Assembly (NCBI GenBank): GCA_018398585.1
Contig: JAGTTD010000013.1
Span: 34,089,631-34,153,630 of the forward strand
Reading direction: 5' to 3'
Origin: Simmondsia chinensis
Taxonomy: Eukaryota > Streptophyta > Magnoliopsida > Caryophyllales > Simmondsiaceae
Length of the DNA: 64,000 nt
Shown here: positions 21,134-32,815 of the stretch, in pieces
How the letters are laid out: each line of letters starts with the position of its first letter
Position numbering within the stretch: the stretch's first letter is position 1
Position numbers and translations under genes: made by a program
The notes under the pieces: model-generated
What the model was told of the DNA's origin: nothing
The model's database searches: none
What the model saw: only the letters and a program-made list of their open reading frames with translations

Positions 21134-22520
21134 ATGGCTGCTACCTCCTCCTCTCCTTCTCTCTCCAATGTCGACGCCTTCCCCCCTGTCACCGGCACCA
21201 GCAGCGGCCGCTCGGCCACTGCCCTCCCTCGCCCAGCCACAGCCCCGACCCCTGCTACCGGCCGCTCCTATGTCGGCCTCTCTCTTTTCTGGGCTCACCC
21301 ATGGGTTCTCGTTCCCCTTTCTCTCCACCTCTCATGACGATCCGACTTTGTCATCCGCTAATATCGGTGATTTCTCCTCCGGATATAGTATTGGTCTTCC
21401 CTTACCCTCCTTTAATTTTTCCAATTACTCGTCCCCCCTCATGGCTGGTGTGTCATCCCTACCGACGTTCCCCCCCCCCCCCCCCCTGTGACTCTCCTTC
21501 CTCCCTCCTCTATTATAAGTTTGATTACTATTAAACTAGAAACCCCCACCGACATGGCGGGAACAAATCTCCATGGTTCTCCGTGCCCATCGACTTGTGG
21601 GTTTCGTCAATGGCTCACACCCGTGTCCCCCCGACCAAATTTCAACACCCACGGGCCAATATATCCCCAACCCTAACGCTATAACATGGTCCTGTATAGA
21701 TCAAAGCATTAGGGCATGTCTGTCTGCCTCTCTTGCTCGCCCGATCCTAAATGATGTCATCCACCACCCTACATCCCGAGACATGTGGACAGCCCTCGCC
21801 AAATGCTTTGGTGACCACTTCCTTGCTAAGGAGTTCGACCTTTGCTCTCAACTTGTCAACTTACGTGAAGAAAATAAATCCATGACCACCTACCTCACCG
21901 AACTCAAAACCATAGCCGATGACCTGGCCGCCATAGACTCACCGGTCTCTAACCGTGAGCTCCTCCATTACGCTCTCTTCTGTCTCCCTCCAGAGTATGC
22001 CGCCTTCAACACGTTCACCCATCAGTTGTCTCGTGATCTCTCTTTTGAACGACTCAAGACTGCACTGTTAGATGAAGAGGCTGCTCTCACTCGCATTCAC
22101 GCTCGCTCCTCTACAGAGCACGGCCACGCACTCTCAGCCCCTCCTCCTCTCGCGGACTCCTCGGGTTCGGGTGGGGGTCGCGGTGGACGTGGACGTAAGG
22201 GCCGTGGATGCAACAACAATCGCAATGGGAACCCCGGGGGTCGTGGTAGGTTACACGGTCAACCGTAACATTCTCCTGGTACTGGTATGGTTCCCACTGG
22301 TGATCTCCCTCCACATCAACAAACTTGGGGTCGCAACTCAGGTACGCATTCTCGTCAACCTCATGATGGTATACTCGGTACCGGTCCATTGGTCTGTCAT
22401 ATTTGTCATCAAGCAGGTCATGCTGCCTCTCTCCGTCCTCACCGCTATGTTAATTCTAATCTCTCACAATCTCTATCAACCATGTTTGTTAATGATTCTG
22501 CTGATCCTACATGGTAACCA
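21134..22520 (+). pseudogene. Copia gag (UBN2 type) with broken zinc knuckle
   Basis: A plausible start at 21134 gives a serine/proline-rich leader. A stop follows at 21335, and the frame then resumes with IISLITIKLE (21506 onward). Near 21570 the frame changes to PTWREQI ... LVGFVNGSHPCPP (21573-21640). The gag core continues through ITWSCIDQSI, LREENKSMTTYLTELK and LPPEYAAFNTF to a glycine/arginine-rich tail and a stop at 22266. The zinc knuckle in the next frame reads CHICHQAGHAASLR (~22397-22440); the fourth ligand, normally cysteine, is arginine. Gag would form the cytoplasmic particle that packages element RNA. Confidence 0.85.
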
Positions 22521-24170
22521 GACTCCAGGGCGTCTAACCATATGACTTCAAACGCAGGTATTTTAACTAAACACACTGTTTATCATGGTTCAAAATTAAT
22601 TCAAGTTGGCAATGATCCTCTGTTACTAGTCACTCTTGTTGGTTTTTCAAAAATTCGCACTAACTCTCGTGACCTGTTACTTCCTAATGTTATGCTGGTT
22701 CCTGGTCTCACATACAACCTATTGCCTATTAAACAGTTGTGTCATGATAATAACTATGTTGTGGAGTTTGACTCTTCTTCTTTTTGTATCAAGGACAAGG
22801 CTACGGGGATGCTCCTCCTCAAGATACACAGTGAAGGATCCCTTTATGGGTTTTCTCTGCACCCTACTGGACTCGTCGTATGGACCGTCCCGGCTGAACT
22901 CTGGCACAGGCACTTAGGTCATTCAGGAAATTCTGTTTTGGATACTTTACGCACACGTTCTTTGATTCCTTCTGTTTCTAGTGCTAGCTCAATAAAACAT
23001 TGTCACGCATGTTGTCTAGGAAAGTCGTGTCGTTTACCATTTTTGCATGTGTTACATACTACTACTTCGCCTTTGCAATTAATACATTCGGATGTTTGGC
23101 AATCGCCTGTTGTGTCTGAATCTGCTTTTTGGTATTATGTGTTATTTGTTGATGATTATACATGCTTTACCTCGCTTTATCCGATGCAAAGGAAGAACGA
23201 AGTGTACTCCATCTTTACTGATTTTATGGTCTTTGTCGAAAACCAGTTCAATGTAAAAATTAAATGTTTTCAAAGTGGTGGAGGACGTAAGTTTGACAAT
23301 AGGTTCATGGCTAACTTTTGTCGCACTCATAGTATTCACTTCCACCTCTCTTATCCTGATACCCCACAACAAATTGGGGTGGCGGAACAAAAGTATTAAC
23401 ATTTAAGTGAAATGGTACGGACCCTACTCTTTCAGGCGCGTCTTCCACCTAAATTTTGGGCTGATACTGCTTGCACTGCTTGTTACATTATAAATCGGTT
23501 GCCCACCACAAACTTACAAAATATTTCTCCCTTTGAAAAACTGTCTAAAAAGGAGCCTGACTATAATTTTTTTTGGGTCTTTGGGTGTGCATGTTGCCCC
23601 AACATCACATGCCATACCCTCATAAATTGGCCCTACGTTCTGTCCCCTGCGTCTTTATTGGGTATGCATGTCGTTACAAAGGGTATCGCTGTTTAGACCT
23701 CACTACTGGTAGAGTCTATACTAGTCGTCATGTCCATTTTGTTGAGCATTTGTTTCCCTATCCCGATCTCGTGTCTAGTTTGCATGCGCCGCCGACCCAG
23801 ACGGTTGTGGACGTACCCCTTCTGAGTCCGATTTTGGCTTACTCCATGCCCACGACCGGCCCTAGTACTATTGCACGGCTTTCGGATGTCTCGGGCTCGA
23901 GTTCTCTCCCGCCCATGCCACCACGGATCCCCATTGCCTCCCCTCCCTCCCCACCTTCGGCCGGGTTGCCTGGCCCCGACACCGCGGCTCCCACCGCCGA
24001 GTCGGGTCCCGTCCACGACTCCGGGGGCGCACATCAGGATCCTCACCCTGAAACCACTGTGACCTTCTTGGATGGTCACCCCGGGCCTCAGCCTACCCCC
24101 GCTGCCTTACCCTCCACCTCGAATATCCACCCCATGCGCACCCGCCTTAAGGACGGGATACGCTAGTCCA
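22480..24170 (+). pseudogene. Copia protease and integrase, catalytic residues lost
   Basis: The protease site reads W-stop-P-D-S-R-A (22509-22535): the usual D-S-G has become D-S-R and the codon two before the aspartate is a stop. The integrase zinc-binding region LWHRHLGHSG ... HCHACCLGK (22900-23020) is recognisable. The first catalytic Asp is present (LIHSDVW, ~23090). In the second site the usual D-G-G-G-E is G-G-G-R-K (~23277), so that Asp is lost. The Glu site reads GVAEQ (~23381), then a stop at 23397-23399. After it, FQARLPPKFWADTA and INRLP continue, with a frame change near 23573 and an FIGYA ... GYRCLDLTTGRVYTSRHV block. A proline-rich linker runs to 24166. Confidence 0.88.
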
Positions 24171-24189
24171 AACACATACTGTCTCTTAG

Positions 24190-24510
24190 CTTTGTGGTTG
24201 TCATACAGGAACCAAAATGTTTTTCACACTCTGTTAAGAATCCTCAGTGGCAGGAAGCTATGGCTGAGGAGTTCAATGCTCTCATTCAAAACCAGACATG
24301 GGACTTAGTTCCTGCGTCACCTTCTCAAAATGTGGTCAGTAGTACTTGGAAGTATAAGGCCAAGTATAAACCTGATGGTTTTGTTGATCGATTCAAGGCC
24401 CACCTTGTTGCTCAATGTTTCCATCAACATGAGGGCCTTGACTACTTTGAAACTTTTAGCCGTGTTGTTAAACCCACCGCCATCAGGTTCATTCTTGCTC
24501 TTGCTGTAAC
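24190..24510 (+). pseudogene. Copia reverse transcriptase, first part
   Basis: The frame reads WQEAMAEEFNALIQNQTWDLV, STWKYKAKYKPDGFVDRFKAHL and HEGLDYFETFSRVVKP, ending at AIRFILALAVT where the hAT element begins. The protein resumes beyond the insert at 27644. Confidence 0.9.
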
Positions 24511-27492
24511 TAGAGGTGGCCAGTGGGTCGGCTCGGCCCGTAACCCGGCCCAGCCTGACACGCGTGGGTCAAGGCCCGGTCCCCAAAAAAATGGGGTCTA
24601 GGCCCGGCTGGGCCCGGGCCCGTTAGCCGTTGCCAACAGCTCTTTTTAAGCCGTTTGAGGGGGATCAACGGCTCCCCCTCCAAATTAATAAAAAACAAAA
24701 ACAAAAATTGCTTTATTTTTATCTATAAATATCTAACCCATTCATTTCATTTTCCTCGCAAACAAATATCTACATACATCTTCAACTTGCAATATTGTGC
24801 TCTACATTTTTGAAGTTCGTTGTTGACAAAGCGTTCAGCTAGTAGAATCTCACTCAGGTTCAAATTTCATAGTTCGCTTCGCTTGCTTCGGTAATTTTAG
24901 TATCGAAATTTTATTTGTTTTCTCCTAGTTATCTACCTAATTTCATATTTTTGCATTAATAGTTGCATTTTTAAAATACTAATCAGTAATATTATCATCA
25001 CGGCACACAACACATCATAGTCTGGAGCTGGTCGTTCGAGTTCTAGTTCTTCTCGACCACCGCCTATAATACCTAAGAGGAGTGGAATTGTCGAACTTAA
25101 TACAGATGAACGAGCTTTTCTGAAACCAGGCCCATCACCTCCATACACTGACAGTATAGATTGGGACTTTGAGCAACAGTCCTACAACAAGCAGGATTGT
25201 CCTGACTCGCAAAATGAAGAGGAAGCCACACTCACCGCAGAAACCCAGCAGCCCTCAAGAACTAGCACTACCAGGCGTACTACTAGTGAGGTCTGGAAGC
25301 ATTTTAACTTAGATAGGGATGTTAATAAAGCTTTTTGTAAATTATGTAACCCACCCAAGGGCTTTAGTCATCCACCCGGCAGTGGGACGACCACACTAAG
25401 TAAGCATATACTTAGGTCCCACCCCGAACAAGACCCAGAAAGAGCCCAACAACGGTTAGTACAGCAAGCGACCGGTGCGCTTGCTAACTTTAAAGTCTCC
25501 CAGGAAACTAATAGACGGGAGCTAGCTAGGTACGTAATTGTGGCTGAAAAGCCTTTTAGCACCAGCGAAGACCCGAGATTCGTTAGGTATATGCAAACAG
25601 CAGTGAACCCCGCCATCATAAGGATTCCTCGGAACACCTTAAAACAGGACGCGTTTAAAGATTACCAAAGGATGAAAACTGAGGTCTTTGAACTTTTTAG
25701 GACGAACACGAGCATGTTCTCGTTGGCGTCCGACACTTGGAAGTCGAAACCTAGTGTGCCTTACTTATGCATAACAACACACTGGATCGATTCCTCCTTC
25801 ACCCTTCAAAAAAGAATAATCCATTTTGCAAATTTAGATTATCCCCACACTGCCGACATAATCACAGGTGCGATTATGGAGGCAGTCCGCGGTTGGGGCA
25901 TAGAGCGACGTATTTTTAGTATTACGTTCAACAATGCTACCAACAATAATGCATCTGTTAAACAATTAATTAAGCATATGAACCAGTGTTAGGTGGGCTG
26001 TGTTTTCATCTACGTTGCATGTGTCACATACTACATTTAATGGTTATGGATGGTCTAGGTCTAATAAACGCTTCTCTTTCCGCCTTAAGAGATGTAACAA
26101 TAGCTATAAAATCATCCGGAAGCAGAAAGAAGAGATTTAAATCTCTATGTAGGACGTATGACTTAGAATATAAACAATTTAAATTAGACTCGCCAACTAG
26201 GTGGTCTTCAACAATAGATATATTAGATCAAATTTTACCATATAAGAATGTCCTGGTGAAATTTGTACGGGATACTCGGTCAGATTTAAGTGATTATAAT
26301 CTGAACGATATACATTGGGACACAATTAATGAAATTTGTAAATTTTTTACCATGGTTAGGGAGGCTACCAACTTTTTTACGGGTTGCTATTATCCGACTA
26401 TACCACAAGCAATATCAAAATTGATTGATATTGTAAATTGGATGTCGAGTAATGAATCAAACCCTTGTTGGCCTCATCGATTGCAGCAATGAAAACAAAA
26501 TTTTGTAAATATTTTCTTGAACTACCCCTTTTATATTGTTTTGCAACTATTTTCGATCCCCGTTGTAAACGAATGGGTTTGAACCTGTTTGCCGAATATT
26601 TTTACGAAAAATTTGATCCGACTTTTAACACCTCAGTTTTCATTGAGTAAGTCAATAGGGACCTACACACTTTATTTTCTCATTATTCCCGAAGATTATC
26701 ATCTGATAATCCACAGGCTACTTCTACTACAGTAGGATCTTACACATCTGGTAGAAGTAGTTCACAGTCGTCATATGCGTGGACGCTGTTGGACCAATTC
26801 ACGACAGTAGAAACTCCCACGTCATGTGACGAGTTAGATTACTATTTGCGGACGCCGATGATCCAGTTCTTCGCGACACCGGCGAATCCCTAATTTGATA
26901 TTTTAAAATGGTGGTGTACAAATCAAGCCCAGTATCCGTGCTTTCCACCATGGCACATGATTTACTAATGTGTCCGGTGTCTTCAGTACCATCGGAGTGT
27001 GCGTTTAGTCTTGGTGGCAAGTTGCTTGGAACTAAGAGGGCGAAGCTATCATCGTCCAGCTTGGAGATGTCTGTGTGTTTAAAGGACTGAATACACGAAG
27101 AGGCTAGGGAGCAAAACGACTTGAGGCTGGGTTCATCGAGCGAGGATGAAGACGACCGCACTACCGATACGTCAGACGGTGGCACAGCAATACCCCCAGT
27201 AGGCTGATTTCGTATTGTTGTACCTGTACATCTATATCTTGTTTTTATTTTGTAATAAATATATTTGTACTTTTAGTTAGTAGGATCCAACTGTTGTAGT
27301 TACATTTGTTACATTATTTATCATTATTTACTATTATTTATTATATTTTATTTTATATCATATATTTTATCAATAATGATTAAAGACTGGGATGAATTAT
27401 ATTTGTATCTTATATTATTCATCAATGAATTATAATAATTTTTGTACAAAGCGAGTTTATTTTTCCTTAATTTTATATTTTTTATTTAAAAA

Positions 27493-27523
<31 letters not shown>

Positions 27524-27643
27524 CGGGGGACTGGGTTTGGCTCGGACCCGGTCCGGCCCGACCCGGGACCAGTGGGCCCCCTGCCCGGGCCCGAGCTGGG
27601 CCCAAATATTTTGAGCTCCGAGCCCGGCCCGAGACCACCTCTA
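24511..27643 (+). mobile_element. hAT (Ac-type) transposon, 3.1 kb, autonomous architecture but defective
   Basis: The ends TAGAGGTGGCCAG and CCACCTCTA are inverted repeats. The target duplication is GCTGTAAC (24503-24510) and GCCGTAAC (27644-27651), 7 of 8 bases. Subterminal regions are GC-rich with GGCCCGG words. A 28-base G-run lies at 27496-27523 near the right end. The transposase gene (25021-27207) is on the same strand. It interrupts the RT of the older Copia between the AVT and the HRW-IRQLDVK codons. A shorter relative with the same ends is at 42310-42779. Confidence 0.94.
25021..27207 (+). pseudogene. hAT transposase with BED zinc finger and hATC domain, broken
   Basis: The readable frame opens right after a stop at 25018, with no ATG in place. 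Domains in order: a serine-rich start; a BED-type finger (SEVWKHFNL ... FCKLC ... LSKHILRSH, 25290-25425); the RNase H-like core with SLASDTWKSKPS (~25720-25755), where the Asp is the expected first acidic residue; LCFHLRCMCHILHLMVMDGL after a frame change at ~25985; SPTRWSSTIDIL (~26195); ATIFDPRCK (~26545); and the C-terminal dimerisation segment MAHDLLMCPVSSVPSECAFS and KLSSSSLEMSVCLKD (26950-27087). There a stop replaces the Trp of the usual D-W. An intact enzyme would bind the TIRs in the nucleus and cut out the element. Confidence 0.9.
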
Positions 27644-27651
27644 GCCGTAAC

Positions 27652-28885
27652 TCATAGGTGGTCCATTCGCCAACTTGATGTCAAAAATACGTTTTTACAT
27701 GGTTTTCTTAAAGAAGAGGTATACATGCGTCAGCCTCCAGGGTTCGTTCACCCAAAATACCCGACGCATGTATGCCGCCTGCGAAAAGCTCTCTATAGCT
27801 TCAAACAGGCCCCTCGAGCCCGGTTTCATGCGTGTAGCATGTTCTTCTATAGTCTTGAGTTCTAATGTAGTAAGGCTAATCCCTCCTTATTTATACATTT
27901 CTCCCTCAGTAGCATCGTTTGCCTGCATTTGTACGTGGACGATATTATCCTTACTGGCTTCGACTCCTCTCTCCTCACACACCTCACTGCTTCTCTCTCC
28001 ACACAGTTTGCCATGAAAGATCTTGGCCCCCTTCATTTCTTCCTTGGTATAGAGGCCAAACTCACCAGACATGGTCTGTTTCTTTCTCAGCATAAATACA
28101 CCTTGGATCTTTTGGGTAAGCATGACATGCTTGAGGCTAAACCTATGCAAACTCCCTTACCGGCTCAGGTCCAGCTGTTTGTGTCTGATGGGTCTCTCCT
28201 ACCCAATTCGACCGAGTTTCGTAGTGCAGTAGGTGCCCTCCAGTACCTCACCATGACCCGTCCAGACATCGCATATGCGGTTAACCGTGTGTCTCAGTTT
28301 ATGCACTCTCCCACTACTTCCCATTGGCATATGGTTAAACGCATCCTATGATACCTTAAACTCACGCCTGATCATGGCCTTACCATCGTCCCTGGGTCAT
28401 GCACCTCTGTCACAGCATATGCTGACGCTGACTGGGGTGGTTGTCCTGACACCCGTCGCTCGACCACGGGGTTCGCTTTGTTCCTTAGCCCTAATCTCAT
28501 CTCGTGGCTTGTGAAGAAGCAGCCTAAGGTTGCTAAATCTTCCACTGAGTCCGAATATCGTGCTGTAGCTAAGGTTGTTGCTGAATGTGATGGGATCAGA
28601 TAACTTATGCGTGACTTAGGCCTGCGCCACACTGGCTCAATACTTGTCTACTGTGATAATGCTTCCGCTACCTACCTGGCTGCCAATCCTATCTCTAATG
28701 ATGGCAGCAAGCATGTAGATGTTGACTTTCATTATGTTCGTGAGAAGGTCGTTAAGGGTGATATCCAGGTTCGGTACACACCTACTACCAAACAGGTTGC
28801 TGACATATTCACCAAAGGGTTGGCTACTAATCGCTTCCGCTTCTATAAAGCCAATCTGCATGTAGGTCCCCCTCGCATAGATTGA
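27652..28885 (+). pseudogene. Copia reverse transcriptase (second part) and RNase H
   Basis: This part continues the RT split by the hAT element: [34 protein letters not shown], a stop and frame change near 27860, then CLHLYVDDIILTG (~27920-27960) with both catalytic Asp residues. FAMKDLGPLHFFLGI and FRSAVGALQYLTMTRPDI follow, then a stop at 28349. RNase H reads ADADWGGCPDTRRSTTGF and KSSTESEYRAVA, a stop near 28603, then HVDVDFHYVREKV and DIFTKGLATNRF to 28885. The D and E residues of RNase H look preserved, but at least three stops prevent a product. Confidence 0.9.
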
Positions 28886-28892
28886 GGAGGCA

Positions 28893-29009
28893 TATAAGGA
28901 TATATTCTATTGATATTATTCTGATATTATTCTAATAATATTCTGTAATTATTCCTGTACTAGCCTCAGCAACCCTATTGGGTATGCTTCACTAGCCCAT
29001 ACTCTCAAA
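28893..29009 (+). repeat. 3' LTR of the interrupted Copia
   Basis: It starts TATAAGGATATATTC after ATTGAGGAGGCA and ends CTCTCAAA. Compared with the 5' LTR it lacks internal segments, including part of the TACTCTTTACTATAAATAT stretch. Confidence 0.82.
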
Positions 29010-30686
29010 AATAATCTTTATAATTTTTTTTATGCTTAATAAAAGAATAAAATCCTCAAGGAGTACATAAATTCTTCAATGGAAGAAGAAGAAAAAATGC
29101 GAAAAATCTCAAGTTTGAAGTCTGGAATCTGAAATGTGCACCAATCTAAAACCCGAGCATATACGGGCCGAGCTTTCAAGACTCTAGACTTCTTTTCCCT
29201 TATATAAGAGAAAAATTTAGACTTCTTTTCCCTTATATAAAGTCAAAAATTTAAGAAAAGGCCGTTGAACCTTTCCATTCTCATAATCCAAAAATAGGAG
29301 AAAACATTAAAGAAAACAAAGAGAAAAATCTGAATAATTGAATCCCTAAAACTCTAGACTTCTTTTCCCTTATATAAAGTAAGAAATTCACCTAAAATAA
29401 AAAACTAATAGATAAATACAAATAAATAATATTTTATGTTGTTGTTGTTGTATAAAAATATTTTACTTTAATAACCCTAATTTAAATACATAATACATAT
29501 CATAAGATATAATTATTTTTAAAAAATAGATTATGTTTATATAATATAGGACAAAATAATAAATATATATACATATATAGGGAGAGAATGCTAAATTTAT
29601 TCCCTTCTACTATAAAATTCTAAATTAATTCCTATATAGATGTTCAATACTTTACTTTTATCAGTAAAGAGTTAAATACTAAAAAAAAATTTGAGATATA
29701 ATTCAGTACTATTTTAATCTTTTTTTTCTAATTTTAATCGTAATACTAAAATGGCATTTCCTTTTCCAAGATAGTGTGCAAGTAAGCACAAAGGAATCAT
29801 AGTGGCCTAGCTTGACCAATTCTAACTTAAAGCCAACTCCATGCCCATCTCTAATTTTTAATCAAATTTAAATATCTAATTTATATATTTAATATATATA
29901 ATACATTTTGCTGACGAATAAAAACTTAATTTATTCTTTATTTTTTAGTTAATAATCTAAGTATCTAAGACGATAAAATTTTATGGAAGCTATCTAATTG
30001 ACTGCTAGTATTTGGATTCATGCTTGTCCTTTCACGGTTCCTTTTTTCAATGATTAGCGACACAGTTGCAGCGTAAAATGGTCAGCTCTTACAGAGGAGG
30101 CAATAGTCAACCTGCATAAAAGTGAGAATCAAGAAACAAAGGCAAAAACAGTAAAAAAAAGTGAAAAATGGTATAAAACAAAAACAAATAGACAGACAAA
30201 ATAGGATGCACTATATGGATCTATGCTTATCCTTTCACAATAATCACAATGTGTGCGTTTTCCGTCATCCCCACTTACGTTTTTTTTGATAGGTTTCTCA
30301 TTATTATGGAAAGAAAAGACAAATGCGTGGAATTCTTACCCTTATGAATTTATGTAATATATATCTTTAAAATATATATATATATATAAAATTATGTATT
30401 TTATATCTTTAAATAAAAGCGCAACATGGTCAATCCCAATAGTCTCTCGGCTTTGCCTATGGTCTGCTATTAAAGGTGCTGCCTACAGATCAAGAAACTG
30501 CAGAATTTCTTTTCAATTAACAATTTTTCATATTGTTCTTGTCACCTAATTTCCTCGTACCCTGCTTTGGCAGGAGCTCTCGGGGCACTGGGAATGTTGT
30601 GTGTTGTGTTGATGTATGTTCTTGTCACCTAATTTAAGCATATTAAACATATAATTAGAATTTTATATAAATATAAAATTAGATTA
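29010..30686. other. AT-rich stretch, no gene; small repeat fragments
   Basis: A CTTCTTTTCCCTTATATAA word occurs three times between 29180 and 29380. A reverse LINE 3'-like start (CAATGATTAGCGACACAG) is at ~30048. A short Au-SINE-tail-like piece (GGCAGGAGCTCTCGGGGCAC then TGTTGTG) is at ~30570-30612. A (TA)n run is at ~30375-30390. No gene is supported. Confidence 0.5.
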
Positions 30687-31140
30687 TTTTTTTTAAACTG
30701 GAAACTACCCAAATTTTAGGTGTGATTTCAAAAAATTACCTAAATTTTCTAATTCACATCTAAAATTTAAAAAAATTTTCAATGTCACACCTTATTGTTA
30801 ATGCTGCTATAATATCCGTTAGGTTTTGCGAACATGGCTTTTGAAGGAAAAAAGAAAATAACTTTAAAATTTTTAAATTTACATATAAATAATTTTAAAA
30901 TATTTAAAAAATATTTTAAATGTCAAAAAAAATTTAAATACTTGAAAAAATAGATTTTATATTTTTAAAAATATTTTTTAATTGCCACATCAGAAAAAAC
31001 TAACTAATATAAACGGCGTTAGCATTAAAGTGTGACATTGAAAAGTTTTATAAAATTTAGGTGTAACTTTAAAAAATTAAAAAATTTAAATAGTTTTTTA
31101 AAATTATACATAAAATTTAGGTAATTTTTAATTTAAAAAA
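30687..31140. mobile_element. Fold-back element, family B (TCAATGTCACACC type)
   Basis: The left arm ACCCAAATTTTAGGTGTGAT ... TTCAATGTCACACCTTA and the right arm AAAGTGTGACATTGAAAAG ... AAATTTAGGTAATTTTT are inverted. The middle contains TATCCGTTAGGTTTTGCG facing AAACGGCGTTAGC. A sister element is at 43843-44190. It is non-coding and the superfamily is not determined. Confidence 0.72.
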
Positions 31141-31486
31141 TCCTATAAAATTTTTCATATCCCTTTTATGGAATTGAAGGCCGCAAATGTCTCGTTTTCA
31201 TTATGGATTGTGCAAACATGTGGCCGGCTGTCATGTTTTTGTCCCTTTAATGAACATGGCAACCATTGATAAAGTTAAAGGTGGCCAACGGATCGTCCAC
31301 TAGCGAGCCGACCCAATTTGACTCGTATAATAATATAACTCGATCTTATTTACATAACTCGATCTTATTTGTCAAGTTGGCTAGTCAACCTCAGTCGATC
31401 TGTTGGTCGTTAAAAAGTTGCTTGGAAGCTGCCTGAATCACTTCCTAATACACGACCTAGTTCACCCAGTTCGACCCAACTAGCAG

Positions 31487-31962
31487 GGGTGTAAATGAGA
31501 AGAGTCAAGCACTCCCTTGATCGAACACAAGCTCCATGAGCCTTATCAAGTTCGTGTTCAAGCAAAGCTCGAAAGCTCTTATTGAGCTTCCAAACCTTTC
31601 TTCGAGCTTAGTTCTAGAAGATTTTTGTGTGTTTGATACACAATCAGCCTATCGCCACTCCATAGCCTCAACGATCCAATTCGAGCTCGTTATTGAGCAG
31701 AATCTAGCTCTCAACTGAGTTGAGACTGCTGTTGAGGTAAGCTCCCAACCAATCGAGCTAAGCAATTTTTGAATCACGGTCAAGTCATTATTTAACCATT
31801 TTTGAGCTAATACCGACTGTTAAGGACATCTTAATGAGCCCTTAACAAGCTTTTAACATGTTAATAAGCTTTTAATGAGCTCTTATCGAGCCCCTATCAA
31901 ACTATTCATGAATGTTAACAAGTTAAGCATCCCCTTTCTTTAGACTTGCATTTACCGTATGT
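31487..31962. mobile_element. hAT-MITE family member, diverged
   Basis: The left end CAGGGGTGTAAATGAG and the next words (CAAGCACTCCCTTGATCGAAC) match the family at 1297-1850. The right end is worn down (GCATTTACCGTATG). No target duplication could be found. Confidence 0.6.
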
Positions 31963-31984
31963 TCAATTGACTAACACCTCTTAA

Positions 31985-32320
31985 TTTGGTAAATCCTAAA
32001 TGACTATCAAGTCAAGCATAAAGCCCAAATAAATTCTAAGACGAACCAAATCCAAATGACTTCCAAGTTAAACTAAAGATTTAAAAACGACTCTCAAGTC
32101 AAACCCAAATGCATGACTTTCAAGTCAAACCTAAAACCCAAACAACTCTCAAGTCAACCCTAAATGACTTCCGTGCCAAGCCTAAAGCTGAGCTTTTCTT
32201 TTTCGATATTTAGCCTAAAGCTAATATGACTATCAAGTCAAAATAAAAGGACCAGATGACTCTCAAATCGAACATAAAGCTCAAGTGAATCCCAAGTCAA
32301 ACTAATTCAAAAGTTACTTC
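31985..32320. repeat. Degenerate tandem repeat (AAATGACTCTCAAGTCAAACC type)
   Basis: About ten imperfect units of roughly 22-33 bp repeat the words ATGACT(A/T)TCAAGTCAA and CCTAAAGCCC, with spacing that drifts. No continuous frame runs through it. Confidence 0.7.
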
Positions 32321-32329
32321 TCGTCGAAT

Positions 32330-32815
32330 CCAAAAACTCCAACCCATATACAAATTTGTTGCGTATAATGTCTCTTAGTTCTTCTTGCCATCTGTAGAGC
32401 GCAAAGTTTCGAAGGCAATAAATGAACTAAATAAATGCACCACAAAATAATATTTCTTTGTATTTCTTCAGAAGAAAATGGGTATAATCTCTGTATTCGT
32501 ATACTAGAGTACAAGTACACGTAGAATTCGATCTCCTGGTTGTACAACCTAAAAGAGGGCACAGAGCTTGTTCTCAATCAAGTGGAAGTTTTATTCAGGG
32601 AAGGTAGCACTTGGTTTGTATCTTTCTTGAAAGCTAACTTTATTTGCGGTTTTGAGTGAGAGAGAGAGTTTTCTCTTCTTCTTTTTTTTTTCAACCCCCT
32701 TCAAATGAAGAGGTGTCCCTCTATTTATAAAGGATTGGCAGTCCTCGGGTTTACTTGATAGTCTTTGATATGAGCTTTTGGTTATTTGGGCCAACTCGAG
32801 CTTGATCAATTATTG
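32330..32815 (-). promoter_or_regulatory. LTR-like or promoter-like segment on the minus strand
   Basis: On the minus strand a TATAAATAG box lies at 32722-32730. It is followed by a leader-like stretch with CTCTCTCTCACTCAAAACC and TTGAGAACAAGCTCTG, and then GCTCTACAGATGGCAAG. The layout resembles the U3-R-U5 of a retroelement LTR, but no second copy or internal region is visible in the window. A host promoter fragment cannot be excluded. Confidence 0.3.

Larger units (their letters stand above)
20703..29009 (+). mobile_element. Full-length but dead Copia retrotransposon, interrupted by a hAT transposon
   Basis: The LTRs are at 20703-20857 (155 bp) and about 28893-29009 (117 bp, with an internal loss). 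The primer-binding site TGGTATCAGAGCA is at 20858-20870 and ATTGAGGAGGCA precedes the 3' LTR. The flanks AATAG and AATAA suggest a 5-bp target duplication with one mismatch. Gag, protease, integrase, RT and RNase H follow in the Copia order (integrase before RT). Without the hAT insert the element is about 5.2 kb, a normal Copia length. Stops, frameshifts and lost catalytic residues make it inactive. Confidence 0.93.

Noticed and set aside
20857..21534. 225-codon proline/serine-rich frame after the Copia primer-binding site
   Set aside because: It starts at the LTR/primer-binding junction and overlaps the gag start in another frame; composition explains the lack of stops.
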